From: Pseudomonadales bacterium
Lineage (GTDB): Bacteria; Pseudomonadota; Gammaproteobacteria; Pseudomonadales; Halieaceae
Direction of reading: 5' to 3'
Assembly: GCA_024234735.1 (NCBI GenBank)
Contig: JACKNV010000006.1
Coordinates: forward strand, 110,855-174,854
Length of the DNA: 64,000 bases
A model generated the notes under the pieces. It searched no databases and was not told the DNA's origin. It saw only the letters and a program-made list of their open reading frames with translations. Shown in pieces: positions 10,790-19,416 of this stretch (positions are counted from its first letter, which is position 1; every line of letters begins with the position of its first letter). The position numbers and the translations under genes are program-made.

Positions 10790-10848
10790 CAACGACATTG
10801 TTATGGATGCGCGGCGGTGAGCGGAATCCAGAACCGGGGATAGAGTCA

Positions 10849-11655
10849 TTGGCTAGAATCATTACCATTGCAAACCAGAAAGGCGGTGTCGGCAAGACCA
10901 CGACCTGTGTCAACCTCGCCGCATCCCTGGCGGCCATGAAAAAGCGGGTATTGCTGGTAGACCTGGACCCCCAGGGCAACGCCACCATGGGCAGCGGCGT
11001 CGACAAGCACAATCTCGACAACAGTGTCTACGACGTGCTGGTGCAGGGTGTCGGCGTGGCCGTGGCGACCTGCCACACGGGCGAAAGCGGTTTCGATGTG
11101 CTGCCCGCCAACGGCGACCTCACCGCTGCCGAGGTGGAGCTGCTGGAATTCGAAAACAAGGAACAGCGCCTGCATGATGCGCTGGTGAGTGTGGCGGCGA
11201 ACTACGACTATATCCTCATAGATTGCCCGCCCTCGCTCAATATGCTCACCCTGAATGCCCTGGTGGCGGCGCACGGTGTCATCATTGCCATGCAATGCGA
11301 ATACTATGCGCTGGAGGGTTTGTCGGCCCTGATCGGCACGATCGGGCGGGTTGCCGAGAGCGTGAATCCCCGGCTTCAGGTCGAGGGAATCCTGCGCACC
11401 ATGTACGATCCACGCAATAGCCTGACCAACGACGTGTCCGCGCAATTGCACAGCCATTTCGGCGACAAGGTCTATCGCACCGTGGTGCCGCGCAACGTAC
11501 GCCTGGCGGAGGCTCCCAGCCACGGCATTCCCGCCATGTACTACGACAGGTATTCGCGCGGCGCCAAGGCCTACATGGCCCTGGCGGGGGAAATTATCCG
11601 GCGCGAGGAAAAACTCGCCCAGCAGCAGCCTGCCGCGGAGCCGGCAGCCTACTAG
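10849..11655 (+). CDS. parA: chromosome partitioning ATPase ParA (Soj family)
   Basis: This 268-residue deviant Walker-A ATPase segregates the chromosome origin with ParB. The P-loop is KGGVGKTTT near residues 11-19 (signature Lys present). Walker A' is VDLDPQGNAT, Walker B is YILIDCPPS, and TLNALVAAHG follows. TTG 10849 is chosen because the protein then starts MARIITIANQKGG like other chromosomal ParA proteins; starts further upstream add an unmatched 17-residue tail. It is followed 14 bases later by parB, and its place after rsmG is the conserved origin-proximal order. Confidence 0.95.
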   Translation: MARIITIANQKGGVGKTTTCVNLAASLAAMKKRVLLVDLDPQGNATMGSGVDKHNLDNSVYDVLVQGVGVAVATCHTGESGFDVLPANGDLTAAEVELLEFENKEQRLHDALVSVAANYDYILIDCPPSLNMLTLNALVAAHGVIIAMQCEYYALEGLSALIGTIGRVAESVNPRLQVEGILRTMYDPRNSLTNDVSAQLHSHFGDKVYRTVVPRNVRLAEAPSHGIPAMYYDRYSRGAKAYMALAGEIIRREEKLAQQQPAAEPAAY

Positions 11656-11669
11656 AGCGGAGAGAGCGG

Positions 11670-12569
11670 ATGTCCGGAAGGAAACGGGGTTTGGGCAGGG
11701 GCCTTGACGCCCTGCTGGGAGCTGGCGCCAGGCCGGCCTCGGCAGTGGCGGCGCCGGCAGGTGATCCAGGGCGGCACCAGGACGCCGCGGGCGATCTCAG
11801 GGAATTGCCAGTCGACCTGATCCAGCGAGGCAAGTACCAGCCCAGGCGCGACATGGAGCCCGAGTCCCTGCAGGAACTGGCCGATAGCATCAAGGCCCAG
11901 GGTGTCATGCAACCCATCGTGGTGCGCCCCGTTTCCGACCGCAAATACGAAATCATCGCCGGGGAACGGCGCTGGCGGGCTACCCAGCTCGCCGGCCTGC
12001 ACAGCATACCCGCGGTGGTTCGCGACGTGCCCGATGAAGCGGCCATCGCCATGGCGCTGATCGAGAATATCCAGCGCGAGGATCTCAACCCCATTGAAGA
12101 GGCTGCCGCCCTGCAGCGCCTGCAGCAGGAATTCGAGCTGACCCAGCAGGAAGTCGCTACCGCCATCGGCAAATCGCGCTCCACGGTGGCCAACCTGTTG
12201 CGGCTGATGTCGCTGCAGGAGGATGTGCGTCGTCTGGTGGAGCACGGCGACCTGGAGATGGGCCACGCCCGGGCGCTGCTCGCCCTCGATGGCGAACACC
12301 AGTCCCACACTGCCCGCTCGGTAGTGGCTCGCGGATTGTCGGTACGCCAGACTGAGGCGCTGGTGCGCAAACTGCTGGAACAGGGTCAGAACCCCGAGCC
12401 CGATCATGCCCGGGAACTCGATCCCAATATCCGCAGCCTGCAGAATGACCTCTCCGCGCGCCTGGGCACCCGGGTGGAGATTCACCACGGTGCCGGCGGC
12501 AAGGGTAAATTGGTGCTGCCCTACGGCAGCCTCGATGAACTGGACGGGATATTGAGCCACATCAAATAG
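11670..12569 (+). CDS. parB: chromosome partitioning protein ParB (CTPase, parS-binding)
   Basis: This 299-residue ParB/Spo0J protein starts with the basic GRGLDALLG motif that stimulates the ParA ATPase. The CTP-binding patches are IVVRPV, then GERRWRA in box II, then ENIQREDLNPIEEA. A helix-turn-helix (about 165-205, including IGKSRSTVANLLRL) binds parS, and a C-terminal dimerisation domain ends the protein. ATG 11670 follows a purine-rich GGAGAGAG. It forms an operon with parA. No convincing parS palindrome was found in the window. Confidence 0.96.
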   Translation: MSGRKRGLGRGLDALLGAGARPASAVAAPAGDPGRHQDAAGDLRELPVDLIQRGKYQPRRDMEPESLQELADSIKAQGVMQPIVVRPVSDRKYEIIAGERRWRATQLAGLHSIPAVVRDVPDEAAIAMALIENIQREDLNPIEEAAALQRLQQEFELTQQEVATAIGKSRSTVANLLRLMSLQEDVRRLVEHGDLEMGHARALLALDGEHQSHTARSVVARGLSVRQTEALVRKLLEQGQNPEPDHARELDPNIRSLQNDLSARLGTRVEIHHGAGGKGKLVLPYGSLDELDGILSHIK

Positions 12570-12718
12570 CGCCCCCAACCACAGGATATGGTGGTGGCGT
12601 GAGTACACATCACAAGATGCTGTATGCGCCCTCGGGGGCGGCGCGGGGAAGGCCCGGGGCGCAGCATTGGCGCGCCCTGCAGCCGTTGTTTTTGCTCGCG
12701 CCCGGAGCCGAAAGTCGG

Positions 12719-12747
12719 TTGAACCGGCCTGGTAATCCCCCTATAAT
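12719..12747 (+). promoter_or_regulatory. sigma70 promoter of the atp operon
   Basis: TTGAAC (12719-12724) and TATAAT (12742-12747) are spaced by 17 bp, identical in both hexamers and spacing to the mnmG promoter. It lies 66 bases before atpI. The rest of the 243-bp gap between parB and atpI (12570-12812) shows GC-rich sequence but no gene. Confidence 0.78.
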
Positions 12748-12812
12748 GCGCCCGCTTGAAACGAGGCTGGTTTCAGTTCGTGTTCTGGCGGGGAGAGTAA
12801 GGCGAGGCGTCA

Positions 12813-13190
12813 ATGGCTGGTGCTGAAATTGCCCGACCCCCGGTTTACCGTATCACCCTGGCTCAGCTGGGTGTACTGGGCGGGTTGTGCCTGGTCCTGC
12901 TGGCAACCGACGAGGTACGTGCGTACTCGGTGCTCAGTGGTGGTCTGATCGCTATAGTGCCCCAGGCTTATTTCGCAACGCTCGCCTTCAGGTGGCGGGG
13001 CGCCAGGTCGGCCAGGGCCATCGCCCGCTCCAGTTACGCTGGGCAGGTGGGTAAGTTTTTGCTCAGTATCGCAGGGTTCGCCGCGGTGTTCGTGGCCTTG
13101 AGGCCGCTGGACGCCCCGGCTGTGTTTGCCGGTTACCTGGCGATGCTGGTTGTACAGATTACTGGAAGCTGGTTATTGCTGCGGCGATGA
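12813..13190 (+). CDS. atpI: ATP synthase subunit I (AtpI)
   Basis: This 125-residue hydrophobic protein has four predicted membrane helices (about 15-32, 40-60, 75-95, 100-123). AtpI is a non-structural helper that assists assembly of the c-ring. The QLGVLGGLCLVLLAT start and GGLIAIVPQAYFA segment match the bacterial AtpI family. It is the first gene of the atp operon, 66 bases from a strong promoter. Confidence 0.9.
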   Translation: MAGAEIARPPVYRITLAQLGVLGGLCLVLLATDEVRAYSVLSGGLIAIVPQAYFATLAFRWRGARSARAIARSSYAGQVGKFLLSIAGFAAVFVALRPLDAPAVFAGYLAMLVVQITGSWLLLRR

Positions 13191-13225
13191 GCGGTCCGTT
13201 TAGACAGAAGCAAGAGTTGTTATAG

Positions 13226-14104
13226 ATGGCAGGCGAAACCCAGACGATTTCCGAATATATTGTCCACCACCTGACAAATCTCACCTATGGGAAGCTGCCC
13301 GCGGGGTTCGAGCGCGAAGACGGCTCGATTGTCGGCCAGGGTGGGGCATGGGTGATGGCTCACGGCGGCGAAGAATCCGCGGCGATGGGCTTCACTGCTA
13401 TCCATGTCGATTCCATGCTGTGGTCGATTGGCCTGGGCATCATCTTTTGCTGGATGTTTCGCGGTGTGGCGAAAAAGGCCCAGGCCGGGGTTCCCAGCAG
13501 GACCGTCAACATGGTGGAGATGATCGTCGGGTTTGTCGACAACACCGTGCGCGACACCTTCCACGGGCGCAACAAGCTGGTGGCGCCCCTGGCACTCACG
13601 ATCTTTGTGTGGGTGTTCCTGATGAACCTGATGGACCTGATACCTGTCGACCTGGTGCCCAAGCTGCTGGAACTGGCGGGCGTGCATTACCAGAAGATCG
13701 TGCCCTCGACAGACCCGAACATCACCATGGGCATGGCGCTGGGTGTTTTCATTCTGATGTTGTATTACTCCATCAAGGTCAAGGGCATGGGCTTCGTCAA
13801 GGAGCTCACCCTCAACCCGTTTAATCACCCGGTGTTCATCCCGGTGAACCTGTTCATGGAAGTGGTTGGCCTGCTGGCCAAGCCCTTCTCGCTTGGCCTG
13901 CGTCTGTTTGGCAACATGTACGCCGGTGAAATGATATTCATCCTGATAGCGGCCCTGTTCAGTGCAGGTATTGCCTGGGCGCTGCCGGCTGGATTACTGC
14001 AGATAGGCTGGGCCATATTCCACATCCTGGTCATCACTCTGCAGGCCTTTATTTTCATGGTGCTGACGATCGTGTATCTCAGCATGGCTCATGAAGATCA
14101 CTGA
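13226..14104 (+). CDS. atpB: F1Fo ATP synthase subunit a
   Basis: This 292-residue Fo proton-channel subunit has about six membrane helices. The essential stator Arg sits in SLGLRLFGNMYAGE (residues about 228-241), followed by the conserved C-terminal channel helix (LQAFIFMVLTIVYLSMAHEDH). The N-terminal part (about 1-70) is periplasmic/soluble-like, a little longer than in E. coli (271 residues). Second gene of the operon. Confidence 0.97.
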   Translation: MAGETQTISEYIVHHLTNLTYGKLPAGFEREDGSIVGQGGAWVMAHGGEESAAMGFTAIHVDSMLWSIGLGIIFCWMFRGVAKKAQAGVPSRTVNMVEMIVGFVDNTVRDTFHGRNKLVAPLALTIFVWVFLMNLMDLIPVDLVPKLLELAGVHYQKIVPSTDPNITMGMALGVFILMLYYSIKVKGMGFVKELTLNPFNHPVFIPVNLFMEVVGLLAKPFSLGLRLFGNMYAGEMIFILIAALFSAGIAWALPAGLLQIGWAIFHILVITLQAFIFMVLTIVYLSMAHEDH

Positions 14105-14142
14105 TTTACTTTAACTTTGGTTATTAACGCTAGGAGAAAATC

Positions 14143-14373
14143 ATGGAATTAATCTACGTAGCTGCCGCCATCATGATGGGTCTGGGTGGACTGGGCGCCG
14201 CCATCGGCGTGGGCCTGCTCGGTGGCAAGCTCATCGAGGGCTCTGCACGCCAGCCGGAATTGGCGCCGAAACTGCAGGTTACTTTCTTCCTCGGCGCTGG
14301 CCTGGTAGACGCGATTCCCATTATCGGTGTCGGTATCGCTATGTACCTGATCTTCGTTGTCGCGGCAGGCTAA
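14143..14373 (+). CDS. atpE: F1Fo ATP synthase subunit c
   Basis: This 76-residue hairpin of two membrane helices forms the rotor ring. The polar loop ARQPE is at about 35-39 and the ion-binding carboxylate is Asp56 in GLVDAIP. The absence of the Glu/Ser/Gln Na+ signature and the LVDAIP context indicate H+ coupling. A GGAGAA ribosome site lies 5 bases before ATG. A GC-rich hairpin follows the stop codon. Confidence 0.97.
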   Translation: MELIYVAAAIMMGLGGLGAAIGVGLLGGKLIEGSARQPELAPKLQVTFFLGAGLVDAIPIIGVGIAMYLIFVVAAG

Positions 14374-14392
14374 GCCGGGCATTCGGAAACGG

Positions 14393-14411
14393 GGCCGCGC
14401 CGGTCGCGGCC
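14393..14411 (+). repeat. stem-loop between atpE and atpF
   Basis: GGCCGCG (14393-14399) and CGCGGCC (14405-14411) form a perfect 7-bp stem with a 5-base loop, 20 bases after the atpE stop and 26 before the atpF start. There is no T-run, so it is more likely an mRNA-stability or pausing element than a terminator. Confidence 0.5.
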
Positions 14412-14436
14412 TCCAATAATCTGTGAGGAGCAAGGT

Positions 14437-14907
14437 GTGAATATTAACCTTACGCTTATCGGACAGATGGTCGCTTTCGTCTGTTTCGTCGCGTTCTGCA
14501 TGAAGTACGTGTGGCCGCCCATTCTCGCCGCCATGCAGGAGCGGGAAAACAAGATCGCCGAGGGCCTGGCCGCCGCGGATCGTGCCAACCATGACCTCGA
14601 GCTGGCCAAGGAGAAGGCGGTCGAGCGTCTCAGGGAAGCCAAGGAAGAGGCCGCCGCGATCGTCGATGCCGCCAACAAGCGTGGCAACCAGCTGGTGGAG
14701 GAGGCCAAGCAGGCCGCCCAGGTCGAGGCCCAACGGGTTAAAGCTTCTGCCCAGGCTGAAATCGAGCAGGAAGCCAACCGCGCGCGGGAGCAATTGCGCG
14801 GCCAGGTTGCGGCCCTGTCACTGGCGGGAGCTGAAAAAATTCTCGGCTCCTCGATCGACCCCAAGGCGCATGCCGATCTGGTCGACGAGCTGGCCGCCCA
14901 GCTTTAA
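14437..14907 (+). CDS. atpF: F1Fo ATP synthase subunit b
   Basis: This 156-residue peripheral-stalk subunit has one N-terminal membrane helix (MNINLTLIGQMVAFVCFVAF) followed by a long charged helix (about 30-130) that dimerises as a right-handed coiled coil. It ends in the delta-binding region. It is the same length as E. coli b (156). The start is GTG 14437 with GAGGAG 9 bases upstream; the encoded MNINLT matches the family start. Confidence 0.96.
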   Translation: MNINLTLIGQMVAFVCFVAFCMKYVWPPILAAMQERENKIAEGLAAADRANHDLELAKEKAVERLREAKEEAAAIVDAANKRGNQLVEEAKQAAQVEAQRVKASAQAEIEQEANRAREQLRGQVAALSLAGAEKILGSSIDPKAHADLVDELAAQL

Positions 14908-14919
14908 CACGAGGGAGCT

Positions 14920-15456
14920 ATGGCTGAACTGAGCACACTGGCGCGACCCTATGCCAAGGCGGCGTTCGAGTACGCGCTGGACAAGCAGCAGCTGTCCGGG
15001 TGGTTCGAACAACTGGCCACTGCGGCCGCGGTCGTGTCCGACAGCGGTATGGAAGCGATCCTGAACAACCCCTCGCTGACGGCTGCGCAGCAGGCCAGCA
15101 CGGTTACTGACGTGTGTGGTGATGCACTGGATGCCCAGATGCGTAACTTCATCTGCGTACTGGCCTCCAACAAGCGCCTGCCGCTGCTGCCGGAAATCTA
15201 CCGGCTGTTCGGCCAGTTCAAGGCGAATTACGAGAAGTCCGTCGATGTCGAGGTGGTTTCCGCTTTCGACCTGGCGGACGAGGCCCGTGATCGCCTGGCA
15301 CAGGCCCTGGGCAGGAAACTGGAACGCCAGGTGAAGGTACGCACATCGACCGACAGCGAACTGCTGGGCGGAGTATTAATCAGGGCCGGAGATCTGGTGA
15401 TCGACGGGTCCGTGCGCGGCCGTTTGAACAAGCTGGCCGAAGCATTGAATTCGTAG
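14920..15456 (+). CDS. atpH: F1 ATP synthase subunit delta
   Basis: This 178-residue subunit links the peripheral stalk to the top of alpha3beta3. The N-terminal helical domain starts ELSTLARPYAKAAFEYA, a family signature, and the C-terminal region (LLGGVLIRAGDLVIDGSVRGRLNKL) is typical. ATG is preceded by GAGGGAG. Twelve bases separate it from atpF and 16 from atpA. Confidence 0.96.
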   Translation: MAELSTLARPYAKAAFEYALDKQQLSGWFEQLATAAAVVSDSGMEAILNNPSLTAAQQASTVTDVCGDALDAQMRNFICVLASNKRLPLLPEIYRLFGQFKANYEKSVDVEVVSAFDLADEARDRLAQALGRKLERQVKVRTSTDSELLGGVLIRAGDLVIDGSVRGRLNKLAEALNS

Positions 15457-15472
15457 GATTGAGGAACAGAGC

Positions 15473-17017
15473 ATGCAGCAACTGAATCCATCAGAGATTA
15501 GCGAGATCATCAAGCAGCGTATAGACCAGCTTGATGTCAGCAGCGAAGCTCGCAATGTCGGTACGGTGGTATCCGTAACCGACGGTATCATCCGTATTCA
15601 CGGTCTGGCCGACGTGATGTACGGCGAGATGATCGAGTTTGACGGCGGCATTTACGGCATGGCGCTGAACCTGGAGCGCGACTCGGTTGGCGCGGTGGTG
15701 CTGGGTGACTACAAGGGCCTGGCTGAAGGCCAGTCGTGCCGCTGCACCGGTCGTATTCTGGAGGTGCCGGTAGGCCCCGAGCTGCAGGGCCGCGTGGTCG
15801 ATGCCCTGGGTAACCCCATCGACGGCAAGGGCCCGGTCAATGCCGCCATGACGGACGCGCTGGAAAAGGTTGCGCCCGGCGTTATCGCCCGCCAGTCGGT
15901 GGATCAGCCCGTCCAGATCGGCCTCAAGGCCATCGATGCCATGGTGCCCATCGGCCGCGGCCAGCGGGAGCTGATCATCGGCGACCGCCAGATCGGCAAG
16001 ACCGCAATCGCGGTGGACGCCATCATCAACCAGAAAGGCTCGGGTATTAAGTGTATCTACGTGGCCGTTGGCCAGAAGGCCTCGTCCGTGGCCGCCGTGG
16101 TGCGCAAGCTGGAAGAGCACGGCGCGATGGAGCACACCATCGTGGTGGCTGCCACCGCATCCGATCCGGCGGCCATGCAGTTCCTGGCGCCCTTCGCCGG
16201 CTGCTCCATGGGTGAGTACTATCGCGATCGCGGTGAAGATGCCCTGATTATCTACGACGACCTGACCAAGCAGGCCTGGGCGTATCGCCAGATCTCCCTG
16301 TTGCTGCGTCGTCCGCCGGGCCGCGAAGCCTATCCCGGTGACGTGTTCTACCTGCACTCGCGCCTGCTGGAACGCGCCGCGCGGGTCAACGCCGACTATG
16401 TCGAGAAATTCACCAATGGCGCGGTCAAGGGCCAGACCGGCTCGCTGACCGCTCTGCCGGTTATCGAAACCCAGGCCGGTGACGTATCCGCCTTCGTACC
16501 GACCAACGTGATCTCCATTACCGACGGCCAGATCTTCCTGGAGGCGGACATGTTCAACGCCGGTATCCGTCCGGCGATGAACGCGGGTATCTCGGTATCC
16601 CGGGTGGGTGGTGCGGCCCAGACCAAGATCATGAAAAAACTGTCCGGCGGTATCCGTACGGCCCTGGCGCAGTATCGCGAGCTGGCGGCTTTCTCGCAGT
16701 TTGCATCGGACCTGGACGATGCCACCAAGGCCCAGCTGGACCACGGTGAGCGTGTAACCGAACTGATGAAGCAAAAGCAGTATTCACCGCAGAGTATCGC
16801 CGAAATGGGGGTCATGCTGTATGCCGCCAACGAGGGTTACCTGAACGATGTCGAAGTCAACAAGGTGGGAGCCTTCGAGGCCGCGCTGCTTTCCTACATG
16901 CATGGCGAACACGGTGAGATGATGAACCAGATCGTGGCCAGCGGCGATTACAACGACGAGATCGAAACCACCTTCAAGGCGGCGATCGAGAAGTTCAAGT
17001 CGACCCAGACCTGGTAA
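15473..17017 (+). CDS. atpA: F1 ATP synthase subunit alpha
   Basis: This 514-residue non-catalytic nucleotide-binding subunit has Walker A GDRQIGKTA near 170-178. Its conserved DDLTKQA and RRPPGREAYPGD are present, and SVSRVGGAAQ carries the Arg finger that completes the beta catalytic site. Full length compared with E. coli (513). A second ribosome-binding-like GAGGAACAGAG precedes ATG. Confidence 0.98.
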   Translation: MQQLNPSEISEIIKQRIDQLDVSSEARNVGTVVSVTDGIIRIHGLADVMYGEMIEFDGGIYGMALNLERDSVGAVVLGDYKGLAEGQSCRCTGRILEVPVGPELQGRVVDALGNPIDGKGPVNAAMTDALEKVAPGVIARQSVDQPVQIGLKAIDAMVPIGRGQRELIIGDRQIGKTAIAVDAIINQKGSGIKCIYVAVGQKASSVAAVVRKLEEHGAMEHTIVVAATASDPAAMQFLAPFAGCSMGEYYRDRGEDALIIYDDLTKQAWAYRQISLLLRRPPGREAYPGDVFYLHSRLLERAARVNADYVEKFTNGAVKGQTGSLTALPVIETQAGDVSAFVPTNVISITDGQIFLEADMFNAGIRPAMNAGISVSRVGGAAQTKIMKKLSGGIRTALAQYRELAAFSQFASDLDDATKAQLDHGERVTELMKQKQYSPQSIAEMGVMLYAANEGYLNDVEVNKVGAFEAALLSYMHGEHGEMMNQIVASGDYNDEIETTFKAAIEKFKSTQTW

Positions 17018-17033
17018 GACCGAGGACCAGCAG

Positions 17034-17897
17034 ATGGCAGTCGGAAAGGAAATTCGCACCAAGATCTCCAGTATTCGCAGTACGCAGAAGATCACCAGCG
17101 CGATGGAAATGGTAGCGGCCAGCAAGATGCGCAAGGCCCAGGACCGCATGGCCCTGGGCAAGCCCTACGCGCGCCGCATGCGCGCCGTGGTGGGCCACAT
17201 CGCCAATGCCGCGCCCGAGTACAAGCACATGTACATGGAAGAGCGCGAAGTGCGGCGGGTGGGCTATATCGTCGTGTCCACCGATCGCGGCCTGTGTGGT
17301 GGCCTGAACATTAACCTGTTCAAGAACACCATCAAGTCCATGAAGGAGTGGAACGACCAGGGTATCGAGATAGAGCTTTCCCTGATCGGCGCCAAGGCGG
17401 CGGCCTTTTTCAACAGCTACGGCGGCAATGTTACCGCCGCGGTGCGTGACCTGGGCGAAGAGCCCGCTCTTGCGGACCTCATCGGCGGCGTCAAGACCAT
17501 GCTGGATGCCTATGCTCGCGGCAATATCGACCGCCTGTTCCTGGTGAGCAACGAGTTCGTCAATACCATGACGCAAAACCCCACTGTGGAGCAACTGCTG
17601 CCGCTGCCGGCCCAGGACAGCGCCGAAATGAAGCACCACTGGGACTATATCTACGAACCCGACGCCAGGGAGTTGCTGGAAAAACTGCTGACCCGTTATA
17701 TCGAGTCGCAGGTGTACCAGGCTGTGGTTGAGAACGGCGCCTGCGAGCAAGCGGCGCGGATGCTCGCCATGAAGAACGCTACCGATAACGCCGGAGACCT
17801 GATCGACGACCTGCAGCTGATTTACAACAAGGCCCGGCAGGCGGCAATTACCCAGGAGCTCTCCGAAATCGTGGGCGGTGCCGCGGCGATCAGCTGA
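17034..17897 (+). CDS. atpG: F1 ATP synthase subunit gamma
   Basis: This 287-residue central rotor shaft is the same length as E. coli gamma. The N-terminal coiled coil (KEIRTKISSIRSTQKITSAMEMVAASKMRKAQ) and C-terminal helix (AMKNATDNAGDLIDDLQLIYNKARQA) are conserved, with the Rossmann domain (STDRGLCGGLN) between them. Sixteen bases from atpA. Confidence 0.98.
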   Translation: MAVGKEIRTKISSIRSTQKITSAMEMVAASKMRKAQDRMALGKPYARRMRAVVGHIANAAPEYKHMYMEEREVRRVGYIVVSTDRGLCGGLNINLFKNTIKSMKEWNDQGIEIELSLIGAKAAAFFNSYGGNVTAAVRDLGEEPALADLIGGVKTMLDAYARGNIDRLFLVSNEFVNTMTQNPTVEQLLPLPAQDSAEMKHHWDYIYEPDARELLEKLLTRYIESQVYQAVVENGACEQAARMLAMKNATDNAGDLIDDLQLIYNKARQAAITQELSEIVGGAAAIS

Positions 17898-17990
17898 GGC
17901 TGATATGGGCGCACCGAGACAACATTAATGGCCAGGGACAGACACAATCCCAGCCAGGCAGAATTGAACTTTGATCTAGAGGATCCGAAC

Positions 17991-19391
17991 ATGAGCAGCG
18001 GACGAATCGTACAAATTATCGGCGCCGTCATCGACGTGGAGTTTCCGCGCGAAGACGTGCCGAAGGTCTACGATGCACTGAAAGTCACCGAGAAAGGTCT
18101 CACCCTGGAAGTACAGCAACAGCTGGGTGACGGCGTCGTGCGCACCATCGCCATGGGATCGTCCGAGGGCGTCAGCCGCGGCCTGGCGGTGCAAAACACC
18201 GGCGAGCCGATTTCCGTGCCCGTGGGTACCGAAACCCTGGGCCGCATCATGGACGTACTGGGTAATCCTATCGATGAATGCGGTCCGATAGGCGAGAAGG
18301 AACGCGCCTCCATCCACCGCAAGGCGCCGACCTACGAGGAGCTGGCCGCTTCAGAGGAACTGCTGGAAACCGGCATCAAGGTTATCGACCTGGTTTGTCC
18401 CTTCGCCAAGGGCGGCAAGGTGGGTCTGTTCGGCGGCGCCGGTGTGGGCAAGACCGTGAACATGATGGAATTGATCAACAATATCGCCACCGAGCACTCT
18501 GGCCTGTCGGTTTTCGCCGGTGTCGGTGAGCGTACTCGTGAAGGTAACGACTTCTACTACGAAATGCAGGAGTCCAAGGTCGTCGACGTCAAGGATTTCA
18601 GCAACTCCAAGGTGGCGATGGTGTACGGCCAGATGAATGAGCCCCCGGGCAACCGCCTGCGGGTGGCCCTGACTGGACTCACCATGGCGGAGAAATTCCG
18701 CGACGAGGGCCGCGACGTATTGTTGTTCATCGACAACATCTATCGCTATACCCTGGCGGGCACCGAGGTATCGGCGCTGCTGGGCCGCATGCCCTCCGCG
18801 GTGGGTTACCAGCCTACCCTGGCCGAGGAAATGGGCGTCCTGCAGGAGCGAATCACCTCCACCAAGGTCGGCTCCATTACCTCCATCCAGGCCGTATACG
18901 TGCCGGCGGACGACCTCACCGACCCGTCGCCGGCCACGACCTTCGCCCACCTCGACTCCACCGTGGTACTGAGCCGCGATATCGCCGCCAAGGGTATTTA
19001 CCCGGCGGTCGACCCGCTGGATTCCACGTCGCGCCAGCTCGATCCGCTGATCATCGGCAGCGAACACTACGAGGTCGCGCGTGGCGTCCAGTCCGTGTTG
19101 CAGCGCTACAAGGAGCTGAAGGACATCATCGCCATCCTGGGTATGGACGAGCTGTCGGAGGAAGACAAGCAGACGGTGAACCGCGCCCGTAAAATCGAGC
19201 GCTTCCTGTCCCAGCCTTTCCACGTGGCCGAGGTATTCACCGGCTCACCGGGCAAGTATGTTTCCCTGAAAGACACCATCACCGGCTTCAGCGGCATTCT
19301 TGCAGGCGAGTACGACCACCTGCCCGAGCAGGCGTTTTACATGGTCGGCAGCATCGAAGAGGCTGTCGAAAAAGCCAAGAAGCTGAAGTAA
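17991..19391 (+). CDS. atpD: F1 ATP synthase subunit beta (catalytic)
   Basis: This 466-residue catalytic subunit has Walker A GGAGVGKTV near 153-161, the catalytic-Glu segment GERTREG, Walker B LLFIDNIYRYT, and the LAGTEVSALLGRMPS loop of the catalytic site. ATG 17991 is chosen because AGAGGA lies about 8 bases upstream and the protein then begins MSSGRIVQIIGAVIDVEF. An in-frame ATG at 17928 would add 21 residues without a ribosome site. Confidence 0.98.
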   Translation: MSSGRIVQIIGAVIDVEFPREDVPKVYDALKVTEKGLTLEVQQQLGDGVVRTIAMGSSEGVSRGLAVQNTGEPISVPVGTETLGRIMDVLGNPIDECGPIGEKERASIHRKAPTYEELAASEELLETGIKVIDLVCPFAKGGKVGLFGGAGVGKTVNMMELINNIATEHSGLSVFAGVGERTREGNDFYYEMQESKVVDVKDFSNSKVAMVYGQMNEPPGNRLRVALTGLTMAEKFRDEGRDVLLFIDNIYRYTLAGTEVSALLGRMPSAVGYQPTLAEEMGVLQERITSTKVGSITSIQAVYVPADDLTDPSPATTFAHLDSTVVLSRDIAAKGIYPAVDPLDSTSRQLDPLIIGSEHYEVARGVQSVLQRYKELKDIIAILGMDELSEEDKQTVNRARKIERFLSQPFHVAEVFTGSPGKYVSLKDTITGFSGILAGEYDHLPEQAFYMVGSIEEAVEKAKKLK

Positions 19392-19416
19392 GCGGCTTGA
19401 AGAGAGGCTGATCCCC

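Noticed and set aside
12570..12812. Possible gene in the parB-atpI gap
   Set aside because: A 75-codon frame exists but has no similarity, no ribosome site and runs through the atp promoter.
17975..17986. Twelve bases identical to the XbaI-BamHI part of common cloning-vector polylinkers just before atpD
   Set aside because: Only 12 bases match, the flanks are genomic and in the normal atpG-atpD gap, and the AGAGGA serves as the atpD ribosome-binding site. Chance resemblance.
19212..19227. parS-like palindrome containing CCACGTGG in atpD (also weaker CACGTG sites near 23190 and 47450)
   Set aside because: Only about 11 of 16 positions match the chromosomal parS consensus TGTTCCACGTGGAACA, and the sites lie inside conserved coding sequence. 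A real parS may be outside the window.
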